Virus record (IMG/VR): IMGVR_UViG_3300006332_000020
Span: 1-22,119 of that record
DNA: 22,119 nucleotides
Origin: a virus
Strand: one strand, 5' to 3'
Below, piece after piece: positions 1 through 7,898 of the stretch. Under the pieces are notes generated by a model that was not told the origin of the DNA, did not search any database, and saw only the letters and a program-made list of their open reading frames with translations. Every line of letters starts with the position of its first letter. Positions within the stretch are counted from its first letter, which is position 1. The position numbers were made by a program, and so were the translations under genes.

Positions 1-705
1 ATTACAGGTGGTCAAGGTATTGATCCTAGAATGGACTTGATTAGAGGCCGTACTCCTATGGCTGATGACTGGACTCCTCCCGGTGATTTACAATCTAGAC
101 TAGATTACTTGCAAGGACAGCAAGCAAAAAGCAATAAGGCTCTGAAGAAAGTTTTAATGCAAGGTGCTATCCTAAAGGCTCATAATCCTAGATCAAAAGA
201 TACTTATGTAAAGGATGCTTTAGCATATCTTAAAGCAGACGCATTAGAAAAAAATGATGTTCGTCAGGCTAAGATTATTGAAGCCATTAAGAATAAAGAC
301 GGCACTCTACCTGATGACTCTAAGGTTATATACGACAGAATTATTAGGGCAGGTGGTGATCCTGCATACGCATCAGAGATAAGTGGTCATCAACTTCAGA
401 TTGAAAAGACTCAGGCTGAAGCCGCCGCAGATTATATGCGTGGTCAGCCTAAATTAACTGACAGATACAGCAAAGACCAACTAATGATGATGGAACTTAA
501 ACAGGCGTATGATGCTGGAGATCAGCAGAACGCTATCAATCAACTTGCTTACTATATTAAGGCAGGTCTTGTTAAGGTTCCTGAATTGTACTCAGGGTTT
601 GAGGTTAAATCTGATGCAGACCTTCAGACTATGGCCGCTCAAATGTTGCAAGGGTTGGATGGCACTGCTGTAATGACAGAGGATGAAATAGTAATTAAGG
701 ACTAA
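1..705 (+). CDS. Hypothetical phage virion-associated protein, 5'-truncated by the window edge
   Basis: The frame is open from base 1 with no stop before the first ATG at 31, so the gene most likely begins upstream and only its C-terminal 234 codons are visible. The product is hydrophilic and helical, rich in Lys, Asp, Gln and Ala, with no signal peptide, membrane segment or recognisable catalytic motif. The C-terminal half contains a helical stretch rich in Tyr, Asp and Gln. Its stop overlaps the ATG of the next gene by one base (TAATG), which suggests translational coupling to the 1,215-residue virion-type protein. By position it is probably a structural or ejection-related protein, but that is inferred from context only. 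Confidence 0.7.
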   Translation: MTGGQGIDPRMDLIRGRTPMADDWTPPGDLQSRLDYLQGQQAKSNKALKKVLMQGAILKAHNPRSKDTYVKDALAYLKADALEKNDVRQAKIIEAIKNKDGTLPDDSKVIYDRIIRAGGDPAYASEISGHQLQIEKTQAEAAADYMRGQPKLTDRYSKDQLMMMELKQAYDAGDQQNAINQLAYYIKAGLVKVPELYSGFEVKSDADLQTMAAQMLQGLDGTAVMTEDEIVIKD

Positions 706-3700
706 TGCCCGATATTAAATTTGATTTTCGTGGTAAAGAGTTTACCGCTCAAGTACCCGACTCATTCCTTCAACGCCCCAAGGTAGAACAGCAAAGGCTT
801 CTACTAAATAACCTTAAGAAAAAGTACGATACTAAAATACCAGAAAGAGGTAGTGACGAGAAAGGTGTATTAGATTATCTTGCTTTGCTTGAGCGTCCTT
901 CACAGGCTTTAAAGGTAGGAGCAAGGGAGAGTAAACTAGGCAGTGATATATACTCTGCGCTAGGTGGTGTAGACTTGACCCCAAATGAAGGATTGTTCCA
1001 AGGCATGAAGTCTGGATGGCTTGGTGAGGATGAGGTTAGAACTCAGGATATGCTTCCTGATAATCTTAGCCCATTCACTAAAGGTGTGCTAGGTTTTGCA
1101 GGTGATGTTGCTACTGATCCTCTTACTTGGTTTGCTCCGGGTATTGTCAGAGGTACTGGCGCTCTTATTAAAGGAGCGGGAGAAAAGACTGGTGCTACAC
1201 CTGTTCTTAAACGAGCAGGTAAAAAGGTTATGGATGCTAAGTTTGGTAAGAATGACATAGGTATACCAGACCTTGCTAGATTGTTTAATGTGCCTGTTGG
1301 AAAATCTAAAGAAGCAAAAGGCGTTCTTGATGAAGGAAGAGATTTTAGAGCGCAACTTCAAAAAGAAATGGTTGAGTCTACTGCTCCTTTGTCTCAATAC
1401 TTTACTGCTAGAGCAAGACAGTTAGATGTATCAGAAGACGAAATTAAAAAAGTATTTGCTAACGAGGCTCAACGCGCAAGAACTACAAGGGACGGTATAA
1501 AGTACGATCCTAATATGGAGAATCCTAGCGAGGCATACATATATGATGATGGCTCTCTTACTCCATTAACAAACGTATCTATGCAAGGGCGTAAAGTTCT
1601 TGGAGATGAAGGCGTTGATATGCTTGATGAGTGGGAGCGTATGGGTAACAGGTTGTATGAGTTGTCCGTTATACATGGTCAGCCTTTAAATCGTGTATTG
1701 AATAAAGGTTACTTTCCCGGCGTTCTATCGTCTGATGGACGTAAGTATTTACAGATGGGTGGAGATAAATTCTTAGAAGGCGTGGATGAATTTGGTCAGC
1801 CTATATTTAAAGCCGGATATAAAAAAGAAAGAACGGTTCTTAATAGAAAGACTGTTGAAGAAGCCAATTTAGACTATGAGCAAGCAATGGCGGCTACATT
1901 TGCAAGTCATGGAGTAAGACCTAATCCTCTTGATAAACCTTATGAGTTTTTCCAAAGCGATCCTGTAGCGGCAATGACTATGCGTTGGGATAGGCAGAAC
2001 AACGCACTGCAAAACAAATGGGCTATTGATGAAATCTCTGACAGCCCTAGAGTAACAGGTCTTATGCCACAGGCAGGAGTTATGGCTAAAGGCGGGTCAG
2101 CAGATGACGCTTATGACTGGTCTAAAGCGGGACATAGAAGAGAGTTCAATAAAGAAACTAATGAGTGGGAGTACATTGAAGATAAAATAAACGGCGCTAA
2201 ACAGGATGGGTGGGCTAGAAGAACCTTTAGAAAAGAGGACGGCAAGACAGACTACCAAGCGTGGGTTAGGTTTATGGATGACCAGCCGTTTAAAAGAGAA
2301 AAGGAAATTGGATTCTGGGTACGCAGAGGATTAGATGAGGATGGAGTTCCTGATGGAACTTGGGTCAGAAAGAAACAAAATCCTATCTTAGAAGAAGGCT
2401 TTGAAAGAAGCAGAGGACAGCCTAAATATATTGAAGAAACTGTTGACCCAGAAGAACTTGGTTGGGCAGAGGTTAAAGGAATACCAAGACGCACTGTACC
2501 TGAAGATGTGCTAGACACTGAATGGAAAAACGTATACGCAGAGCAAATGCGTTTAAGAGGTTATGGTGTTTCAGATGTTCGCCCTAGAATGTTAGAGTCA
2601 GGCTCTAAAAAATATATAAAAGCAACGTCTGAATCTAAAAAGATTGCGGATCAGGCTAGGGCTGTTGCAAAGGAGAATGGATCAGAAATATTCATGGCTC
2701 CTAAACAGATCAAGCGGCAGGTAGAAGATGTGCTTAGTCTAATGCGTGGTGACATTGCTTCAGAAAAAGAAATTAAAAAGTTTTTTCAGTTCTATGATGA
2801 AATACAAAACTCATGGAAGGCTTGGACTCTCGGTGTTCGTCCTGCTTACCACACTCGTAATGCCGTGGGTAACATTTTTAATGCTTATGTTATATCTGGT
2901 CTTGGAGTAAACATACCAGAGGCAATAGATATATTTACAGGCGCGGCTAAACTCCAGTATTACGCTAGGTTTAACGGAAGTGATATAGCAAGACAGAAGT
3001 TTATTGATGATATTGGTGGAGGCAAAGGCTTGTTTTATAAAGTCCCACCTAAGATATCAGAAAAGGAATGGAACGCTCCTAACTGGATGGATACTGGATA
3101 CTCTATGAGAGAGGTTGTAGAAGCCGCTAGGAACAAAGGAATTACAGCGGGTCACTATAGGGCTGATAACATTAGGGCGCTTGAGGCTCAACAGGAGGCC
3201 GCTAGAGGACAAGGTTCTGCATTAAGGAGAAGAGTAGGAGCAGAGAACCCAGCAGTACAGGCTGGTTTTGCTCTTGGTGGTACTATAGAAGGTAACTCAA
3301 GATACGCTGTATTTATCCATACTCTCCGTCAGATGAAAAAGAATCCTAATAAACTTAAAGAGTATGAAGGTCAACTGTTCAAGACAAAAGAACAGATTGA
3401 TCCTGTAACTGGTAAGCCTGTAGTTATTAGAGATGTTGCCAATACTAATGACCGCAAGTTTGAGATAGCCTCCCTTGAGGTAAAAAAATCTCAGTTCGAT
3501 TACACTGATGTATCAAAGTTTGAGAGAGATGTTCTTAAAAGGTTTATGCCTTTCTACACTTGGACTCGTAAGAACATACCTGCCCAACTCAAAAGCCTTG
3601 TACTTAATCCACAAAGAGCAGAGAAACTAGCCATTGCCAAGCAACAGTTTGAGCATGAGACTGGAGACTTAGACTACTCTGATTACGGTGCGTTCTGGGG

Positions 3701-4352
3701 TGAGCGTGTTCCTGTATTCTTAGGTCAAGAGTCAGAAGGAGTTATCAAAGCGTTTACTTTGTTGAACGTAGTTCCTATGGCAGACCTTCAGCGTATGATT
3801 AAACCCGGACCATTACTTGCTGAAATGGGAACTCCTTTAATCAAGGCTCCGCTTGAGATACTTGCTAACTACGATACATTTAGAAAGAGCAAGATAGCCA
3901 AGCAACCTATGTTTACTGGTGAGTCCAAAGACTTTCTTGGTGTATCATTACCTCCTAGACTACATCACTTAGCACAGGTGTTGGTTCCTTTGACTGAGAT
4001 CAACAGGCTTAATCCTGCTGGTGTATTCGGTGAGAGGATGAAGGATGATCTGGGTAGGCTACAATCTACCAGAGCATACGGTGGAATGGGAGCGTTGCGT
4101 GAGAATACTATCGACGCTCCTGAAGTAGCAAGGTGGGTAAGGTTCTTCTCTGGTGGCACAGTATACGATGTGGATTTGGACAGGCATCGTTACATTATGA
4201 ATAAGAACCTGAAGAAAGATATTGCCGCGCTAAAAGGTGCAATCAAATGGGCCGCTCGTAACAGTCAGAACGATAGAGTTAAAGTATTGTATGAACTATT
4301 AGAGCAGGTACAACGTCAGGAGATAACAGACCCAATGGGACAGAGATCATGA
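705..4352 (+). CDS. Very large putative virion protein (internal/DNA-ejection type)
   Basis: This is the largest gene in the window at 1,215 residues. No enzyme motif is recognised. Three stretches look familiar from large structural proteins of marine short-tailed phages: a segment rich in Gly, Asp and Pro with DPLTWF near residues 140-150, a segment RPAYHTRNAVGN near 710-722, and MPFYTWTRKNIP near 948-959. The central third is charged and rich in Trp and Glu. The protein begins with a compact domain (residues 1-45) resembling the short N-terminal domains on phage inner-capsid proteins. It is coupled by TAATG to the gene before and by ATGA to the secreted protein after. A role as an internal virion or ejection protein is inferred from size, context and remembered similarity. 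A tail-associated protein is the main alternative. Confidence 0.72.
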   Translation: MPDIKFDFRGKEFTAQVPDSFLQRPKVEQQRLLLNNLKKKYDTKIPERGSDEKGVLDYLALLERPSQALKVGARESKLGSDIYSALGGVDLTPNEGLFQGMKSGWLGEDEVRTQDMLPDNLSPFTKGVLGFAGDVATDPLTWFAPGIVRGTGALIKGAGEKTGATPVLKRAGKKVMDAKFGKNDIGIPDLARLFNVPVGKSKEAKGVLDEGRDFRAQLQKEMVESTAPLSQYFTARARQLDVSEDEIKKVFANEAQRARTTRDGIKYDPNMENPSEAYIYDDGSLTPLTNVSMQGRKVLGDEGVDMLDEWERMGNRLYELSVIHGQPLNRVLNKGYFPGVLSSDGRKYLQMGGDKFLEGVDEFGQPIFKAGYKKERTVLNRKTVEEANLDYEQAMAATFASHGVRPNPLDKPYEFFQSDPVAAMTMRWDRQNNALQNKWAIDEISDSPRVTGLMPQAGVMAKGGSADDAYDWSKAGHRREFNKETNEWEYIEDKINGAKQDGWARRTFRKEDGKTDYQAWVRFMDDQPFKREKEIGFWVRRGLDEDGVPDGTWVRKKQNPILEEGFERSRGQPKYIEETVDPEELGWAEVKGIPRRTVPEDVLDTEWKNVYAEQMRLRGYGVSDVRPRMLESGSKKYIKATSESKKIADQARAVAKENGSEIFMAPKQIKRQVEDVLSLMRGDIASEKEIKKFFQFYDEIQNSWKAWTLGVRPAYHTRNAVGNIFNAYVISGLGVNIPEAIDIFTGAAKLQYYARFNGSDIARQKFIDDIGGGKGLFYKVPPKISEKEWNAPNWMDTGYSMREVVEAARNKGITAGHYRADNIRALEAQQEAARGQGSALRRRVGAENPAVQAGFALGGTIEGNSRYAVFIHTLRQMKKNPNKLKEYEGQLFKTKEQIDPVTGKPVVIRDVANTNDRKFEIASLEVKKSQFDYTDVSKFERDVLKRFMPFYTWTRKNIPAQLKSLVLNPQRAEKLAIAKQQFEHETGDLDYSDYGAFWGERVPVFLGQESEGVIKAFTLLNVVPMADLQRMIKPGPLLAEMGTPLIKAPLEILANYDTFRKSKIAKQPMFTGESKDFLGVSLPPRLHHLAQVLVPLTEINRLNPAGVFGERMKDDLGRLQSTRAYGGMGALRENTIDAPEVARWVRFFSGGTVYDVDLDRHRYIMNKNLKKDIAALKGAIKWAARNSQNDRVKVLYELLEQVQRQEITDPMGQRS

Positions 4353-4732
4353 AGAAACTATTACTAGCATTAGCCTTAGTTGTATCTCCTGTTTCAGCAG
4401 ATAACTCATCTCCGCCACCTGATATGTTTCATCAGACCGTTCCTTTCTCTTTATATTGTGTAAATAGTTTTGAGAGAATGATTGAGATTATGCACGATGA
4501 CTTTAGAGAAGTTCCTCTTCTAATGTCACATATGAGCGAGATTAGCACTGTAATTGTTTTTACCAACAAAGATAAAACAACATCTACTTATGTTGGCGCT
4601 AAAGTAGATAAGCAAGGCAACGAAGAAGTGTGTATATTGTGGAGCGGAAAGTCAGAAGAAGGCTTATCGTTTTCGTTAAATCCAAATCCAGTATTTCCAG
4701 AGCCTTTAAAGAAGGAAGGAGCCGAACTGTAA
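4349..4732 (+). CDS. Small secreted (periplasmic) protein of unknown function
   Basis: The product has 127 residues and begins with a clear Sec-type signal peptide: Lys-Lys at positions 2-3, a Leu/Ala/Val core at 4-12, and a likely cleavage site after VSA at residue 17. The mature part is about 110 residues with two cysteines (near 37 and 94) that could form a disulphide, and has the look of a small beta-rich domain. The ATG overlaps the stop of the preceding gene as ATGA, and the stop overlaps the next ATG as TAATG. It sits between the large virion protein and a set of membrane proteins, so a role at the envelope during entry or lysis is possible. I do not recognise the family. Confidence 0.75.
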   Translation: MKKLLLALALVVSPVSADNSSPPPDMFHQTVPFSLYCVNSFERMIEIMHDDFREVPLLMSHMSEISTVIVFTNKDKTTSTYVGAKVDKQGNEEVCILWSGKSEEGLSFSLNPNPVFPEPLKKEGAEL

Positions 4733-4944
4733 TGGAGCCGTCTATCATGGTAGATGCCCTTATGGGCATTATATTATTCCTTGGTGGATGGTTAGTTAAA
4801 AGAATTTTCTCACAAATAGACAGGTTACACGCTAGAGTTACAGACCTTGCAACTCAGACTGTTAGTAGGCAGGAACTAGACACCCACATAGATAGAATAC
4901 TTGACCGCATAGATACACTAGAGCAAAGACTGTTAAACAAATGA
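4732..4944 (+). CDS. Single-span membrane protein with coiled-coil tail (holin-like candidate)
   Basis: The start is placed at the ATG at 4732, not at the upstream in-frame ATG at 4630. The 4732 start overlaps the previous stop (TAATG) and follows a strong ribosome-binding site (AAGGAAGGAG, ending at 4720), whereas the longer form would run through the preceding gene. The product is 70 residues: one hydrophobic span at about 6-22 containing MGIILFLGGWLV, then Lys-Arg, then a heptad-like amphipathic helix to the C-terminus (IDRLHARVTDL, then IDTLEQRLLNK). Small one-span proteins of this shape in a late operon are often holins or spanin partners. No diagnostic motif separates these, so the function is inferred from topology. 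Confidence 0.72.
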   Translation: MEPSIMVDALMGIILFLGGWLVKRIFSQIDRLHARVTDLATQTVSRQELDTHIDRILDRIDTLEQRLLNK

Positions 4945-5369
4945 GCGACCTTGAAGTATCTGATAAGACTAGCGTAGGGCTACCTTTAAGGAACTTAATA
5001 GGTCTTGCTAGTGCTGTGGCTATAGGTACATGGGCTTGGTTTGGTCTACAGGAAAGGCTTAATGTCCTTGAAACTAATCAAATTCTAATGCAGAAGTCAG
5101 TAGAACAGAACGAAAATTTTAGAATCAAGTGGCCTCGGGGAGAGTTAGGAGCGCTCCCAGCGGATGCTGAACAGTTCATGTTGCTTGAACATCTGGCCTC
5201 TGAGTTTGATAAGTTACAAGGTATTATAGAAACAGGTAAGGCTCCATACGATCAGCAACAGGCTCTTACATTAGATTTTTTTAAGCAACGTATCGAGAAC
5301 CTTGAGCGTCATGTTGAAGTGTTAAAAGATAAGACTTCTGAAATGAAAGCAAATAATGGAGTACATTAA
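4941..5369 (+). CDS. Single-span membrane protein, unknown
   Basis: The product has 142 residues. A short acidic N-terminus precedes one membrane span at about 17-36 (Leu, Ala, Gly, Trp-rich), followed by a helical external or periplasmic domain. That domain carries a distinctive WPRGELGALPADAEQFM segment at 64-80 and ends in a coiled-coil-like stretch at 115-135. It overlaps the upstream gene by ATGA and the downstream gene by TAATG, so it is part of the same translationally coupled block of envelope proteins. Topology (N-in, C-out) with a helical external domain resembles i-spanins and some superinfection-exclusion proteins. Neither is demonstrated here and I do not recognise the family. 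Confidence 0.7.
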   Translation: MSDLEVSDKTSVGLPLRNLIGLASAVAIGTWAWFGLQERLNVLETNQILMQKSVEQNENFRIKWPRGELGALPADAEQFMLLEHLASEFDKLQGIIETGKAPYDQQQALTLDFFKQRIENLERHVEVLKDKTSEMKANNGVH

Positions 5370-5617
5370 TGCAACTAAGTATGATTGTTCTTGTGCTTTA
5401 TTTGAACGGTTCTGTTATTGAGTTTATGGGCCACCACGAAACAGGTAGCGGATGGGAGCGCATGGGAATGGCAGGATGTTTGCAGATGAAGCGAACATTA
5501 AAAAGAAATGGTTGGAAGGACAACCTTGACGGCACTACTAGGTACGCTTGTGAAAAGCGTAAAGTAGAACTTAGAACTAACTGGGAAGGAAACGAGGTAG
5601 TAGCATCAATAAAATGA
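5369..5617 (+). CDS. Small protein with hydrophobic N-terminus, unknown
   Basis: This 82-residue protein has a short hydrophobic N-terminus (residues 1-20, including MIVLVLYL) that could be a weak signal or anchor. It is followed by a basic, Trp- and Cys-containing region with Cys at 37 and 60. The start is fixed by the TAATG junction with the preceding gene, and the end by the ATGA junction with the DUF6356 gene. The reverse strand carries an open frame through the same bases, but the coupling of this frame to both neighbours favours the plus-strand reading. Function unknown. Confidence 0.6.
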   Translation: MQLSMIVLVLYLNGSVIEFMGHHETGSGWERMGMAGCLQMKRTLKRNGWKDNLDGTTRYACEKRKVELRTNWEGNEVVASIK

Positions 5618-5796
5618 AACACTTAAAGGAACAGAATGAAACGTATATGCAACACTTACGAAAAGCAATGTACTTTGCTGGCTGTCTGTTGGTTGGGAGT
5701 CTGTGCGCTTTCGCTCATGCTCTTGTTCCATGCGTTTTAACCAAGACAACCACTAACTTAATTAAACATATACAAACAAAATTGGGAGGAGAATGA
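5614..5796 (+). CDS. DUF6356 family small membrane protein
   Basis: This 60-residue protein matches the pattern I associate with DUF6356 proteins of Proteobacteria: an N-terminal ETYxxHxxxA block (residues 9-18), a hydrophobic central segment (20-38), an invariant-looking His-Ala-Leu-x-Pro at 35-39, and a C-terminal Thr-rich then Lys-rich helix. Family function is not known. It begins by ATGA overlap with the previous gene. Its stop codon (TGA at 5794-5796) is in the same reading frame as the downstream Fe-S carrier gene, separated from that gene's TTG start by only two codons. The family call rests on memory of the pattern, not on a search. Confidence 0.68.
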   Translation: MKHLKEQNETYMQHLRKAMYFAGCLLVGSLCAFAHALVPCVLTKTTTNLIKHIQTKLGGE

Positions 5797-5802
5797 ACCA
5801 CA

Positions 5803-6114
5803 TTGATCGTAACTCAGAAAGCACAGGATCAACTAAAACATTTGCTAAAGGATGGAGAAGTTTTAGAAATAGGTTTAAAAGGTGGTGGATGCAATGGCCT
5901 TATTGTTACTCTAGAGAAGACGATCTCGACAGGCACTACCCAACTGAGCATTGGCGACAACACCAGATTCGCAGATCAGATGTCGCAGACATACTTACAA
6001 GGCGGTAGCCTTGACTACGAAGACACAGGATTTTCTAAGACGTTTGTGGTTCACCCAAGTGAAGGTACAAGAAGATGCGGATGTGGTAATAGCATCGCTC
6101 TTCCAGAAGTGTAA
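5803..6114 (+). CDS. A-type iron-sulfur cluster carrier (IscA/ErpA/HesB-like)
   Basis: The 103-residue product has the length and cysteine pattern of A-type Fe-S carriers: Cys30 in GGGCNG, then Cys92 and Cys94 in a CGCG motif after a GFSKTFVV strand. In known IscA/ErpA proteins these three cysteines bind an iron or Fe-S cluster and pass it to apo-proteins. The start is a TTG at 5803, because the in-frame codon at 5794-5796 is the previous gene's stop and no ATG lies in this frame before the conserved domain. A GGGAGGAG ribosome-binding site (5784-5791) lies about 11 bases upstream. The neighbours are envelope proteins, so the client is not obvious. Phage-encoded HesB-like proteins are known from marine phages. 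Confidence 0.88.
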   Translation: MIVTQKAQDQLKHLLKDGEVLEIGLKGGGCNGLIVTLEKTISTGTTQLSIGDNTRFADQMSQTYLQGGSLDYEDTGFSKTFVVHPSEGTRRCGCGNSIALPEV

Positions 6115-6141
6115 CAACTTTAAAGTTTTTAGGAGATAAGG

Positions 6142-6237
6142 ATGAAAGAGAAATGGAAAGCATTACCAAAGAAAACAAAGATGTGGATTCTAATTGGCGT
6201 GGCCGTATTTATCGTAGCCTCTGCTATCTGGGGATAG
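6142..6237 (+). CDS. 31-residue single-span membrane peptide
   Basis: The ATG at 6142 is preceded by an excellent ribosome-binding site (AGGAG at 6131-6135, six bases before the start). The peptide has a basic N-terminus with six lysines in the first 13 residues, then one hydrophobic span at about 14-30 (WILIGVAVFIVASAIW). This is a typical N-in small membrane protein. It is almost completely overlapped by the start of the lipoprotein-like gene in another frame. Its place in a late operon among envelope genes suggests a lysis-related role (small holin or regulator), which is inference from topology alone. Confidence 0.7.
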   Translation: MKEKWKALPKKTKMWILIGVAVFIVASAIWG

Positions 6238-6599
6238 CGCTAGGAGTTATAGGATGCGGAACGATCAAGAAAGCGGGAGTAGTAGCGACAGCGGCAGGGA
6301 CGGGTGCCGTTGCGGGGACTGTACTCAGTGGGGGTGTGATTGCACCTATAGCGGGAAGCATGACAAGTGCCTTTGTGGCAGATGTGGTGACGGAGGTGAC
6401 GGGTTCGTCCCGCACTACTATGGATAGTGGCTCCTGCGCTCCTGATAACTTCTGGAGTTTGCTTGGCTCCATGGCTGAGATGGGCGGTTGGTTGCTCATT
6501 CTCGTAGTTATTATTCCCATGGTACTTGGATGGTTTTTACCCGGACCTGTTAAGATGAAAGGCAGAGAACCTAAACATCCTAACCCACTTATGAGATGA
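6153..6599 (+). CDS. Lipoprotein-like protein with glycine-zipper segment and C-terminal membrane span
   Basis: The product has up to 148 residues. A basic stretch (WRGRIYR) and hydrophobic core lead to a lipobox-like V-I-G-C ending at Cys35, which would be lipidated by the Lsp pathway. Residues 42-80 are an Ala/Gly/Val-rich glycine-zipper region, and residues 111-130 are a strong membrane span followed by a basic tail. The ATG at 6153 has only a weak ribosome-binding site and lies inside the 31-residue peptide gene in a different frame, so the true start is uncertain. No other ATG, GTG or TTG lies in this frame before the lipobox. Codons in the 6250-6430 part end in G or C far more often than in neighbouring genes. 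It ends in an ATGA overlap with the hydrolase-like gene. Confidence 0.6.
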   Translation: MESITKENKDVDSNWRGRIYRSLCYLGIALGVIGCGTIKKAGVVATAAGTGAVAGTVLSGGVIAPIAGSMTSAFVADVVTEVTGSSRTTMDSGSCAPDNFWSLLGSMAEMGGWLLILVVIIPMVLGWFLPGPVKMKGREPKHPNPLMR

Positions 6600-7633
6600 A
6601 AGAATATATAAAGGACTGTCTCAAATCTTTCAGTGGTGTGCTTTTATATGTGTGTGTATTATTTTGTATAATATACGCATCAATAGCACAATCTGACATT
6701 TACGGATCAAGAGCAAGTTTTCTTTTGCACAATGATCTGCGTAACTGGATGAGTCTATCGTATCTATCTACTAGTGTAGATGATGCATGGCGTAGTAGAG
6801 TAGAGAACGCTCTTATTAATCAAGGTGACACGCATATCTATATCTATTCTCAGAATGGAGATGACGGCATCGGAAATGTTTCGCCTCAATCCGATTGGGA
6901 ACTTAGATTAGATCACCTTAACAGTAGAGGTTTGCGTCCTGTTATGTGGTTGATGGCTGATGACTCTCCTAATCTAGCATCTAAGCCTCTCTCCTATCAT
7001 AAGTCTCATAACTCTGAGATGGTTCAGAGGTTTGATGACAAGGTAGACGGTTATGTTATTGGGTTAGAAGTAGATGAGTATTGGTCAGCGGCACAAGTCA
7101 GAGAGATGGTTGCCGATCTAAAGACCAAGACAAACAAGCCTGTTGGTGTGCATCTTACTCCCGGTATCAAGCCGGGATACCTTGATAACGCTGATATAAT
7201 ATATCTGCAAACTGGTTTTAACTTAAATGAATCTCAGTTTAGAGCAAAAGTAACTGAGGCTCTGTCTCTTGGCAAACCTGTGATAGTTTCAGAATATCAT
7301 ATGGATTCTTCCTCAACTGTTGCAAAAAGATATGGAGATATTGCGTGCAAAATGGGAGCCGTAGGTACTGGAAACGGAAGGAACGTCCATCCGTGTGGTC
7401 AAAGAGAAACCGCTTTGAAGAAACAGTGGTACAAGGAATACGAGAAGGAGATGTTTGGTATTGGTGCCGCACTGGTTACGCTCTATGCGGTTTCAAGGTA
7501 CGACCTTCCTCTTACTATGAGAGCGACAGAAGACTTCTACCAGATTGGACTTCAGAAGCAGATAGAAAATCATACGGTTGGGATTGAATACGGTAACATG
7601 AGGTCTATGCTAACATATGGATTCAGATTCTAA
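6596..7633 (+). CDS. Membrane-anchored TIM-barrel glycoside-hydrolase-like protein
   Basis: The 345-residue product has a hydrophobic anchor or uncleaved signal at about 13-31, then a region to about 265 with the rhythm of a beta/alpha barrel. Visible strand ends include IYIYSQNGDD, PVMWLMADD, GYVIGLEVDEYW, PVGVHLTPG, IIYLQTG and PVIVSEYH. Glu158 or Glu161 (in GLEVDEYW) and Glu233 (in VSEYH) sit where the acid/base and nucleophile lie in many clan A glycosidases, which makes a carbohydrate- or peptidoglycan-cleaving role plausible. The C-terminus ends YGFRF with a final Phe, as in many outer-membrane beta strands. It starts by ATGA overlap. It could be the phage's lytic enzyme, since no standard endolysin is seen, but this is unproven. 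Confidence 0.62.
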   Translation: MKEYIKDCLKSFSGVLLYVCVLFCIIYASIAQSDIYGSRASFLLHNDLRNWMSLSYLSTSVDDAWRSRVENALINQGDTHIYIYSQNGDDGIGNVSPQSDWELRLDHLNSRGLRPVMWLMADDSPNLASKPLSYHKSHNSEMVQRFDDKVDGYVIGLEVDEYWSAAQVREMVADLKTKTNKPVGVHLTPGIKPGYLDNADIIYLQTGFNLNESQFRAKVTEALSLGKPVIVSEYHMDSSSTVAKRYGDIACKMGAVGTGNGRNVHPCGQRETALKKQWYKEYEKEMFGIGAALVTLYAVSRYDLPLTMRATEDFYQIGLQKQIENHTVGIEYGNMRSMLTYGFRF

Positions 7634-7898
7634 ACAATTAGTTATAGTCGAGTGGCGTGACATCATGCAGACCAGTGGGTGGGAGTCTCACGATGAGGTT
7701 GACTGTCCTGTTATCAGATCAGTAGGATGGTTGATACCTCAAGACGACCCAAAGACTATAAAGATATGCAACACTCTAGCACCTGAAAACTTTGACGAAA
7801 CCAAAGAAGATAAAGAGTACGGCATTACTGCTTTCCCTAAAGGATGCGTCACTAGACTAGAGTTTCTTTCTTGTGAGGTTAGAAACATAATCGACTAG
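7617..7898 (+). CDS. Small conserved phage protein of unknown function
   Basis: This 93-residue protein has features I recall from a widespread family of small phage proteins: an opening IVEWRD motif at 10-15, a VGWLI motif at 36-40, an IKICNTL motif near 48-54, and a YGITAFPKGCV motif near 68-78. Family function is unknown. It begins inside the last 17 bases of the hydrolase-like gene in another frame and is the last plus-strand gene before the strand switch. Its 3' end overlaps the 3' end of the minus-strand gene by 42 bases, with no terminator hairpin visible between the converging units. Confidence 0.7.
   Translation: MDSDSKQLVIVEWRDIMQTSGWESHDEVDCPVIRSVGWLIPQDDPKTIKICNTLAPENFDETKEDKEYGITAFPKGCVTRLEFLSCEVRNIID

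Noticed and set aside
4630-4731. 5' extension of the 70-residue membrane protein from the ATG at 4630
   Set aside because: It would overlap the secreted-protein gene by about 100 bases and lacks a ribosome-binding site, whereas the ATG at 4732 has a strong one and a TAATG junction.
5793-6008. Open frame starting by ATGA overlap at 5793
   Set aside because: It is out of frame with the Fe-S carrier, whose three-cysteine signature is unmistakable. The ribosome-binding site is too close to this ATG, and the predicted peptide has no sensible pattern.
6114-6133. AACTTTAAAGTT palindrome followed by T residues after the Fe-S carrier, as a terminator
   Set aside because: The palindrome is pure A/T except for its C/G pair and leaves no loop, so the stem would be very weak. 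It more likely belongs to the leader of the 31-residue gene.
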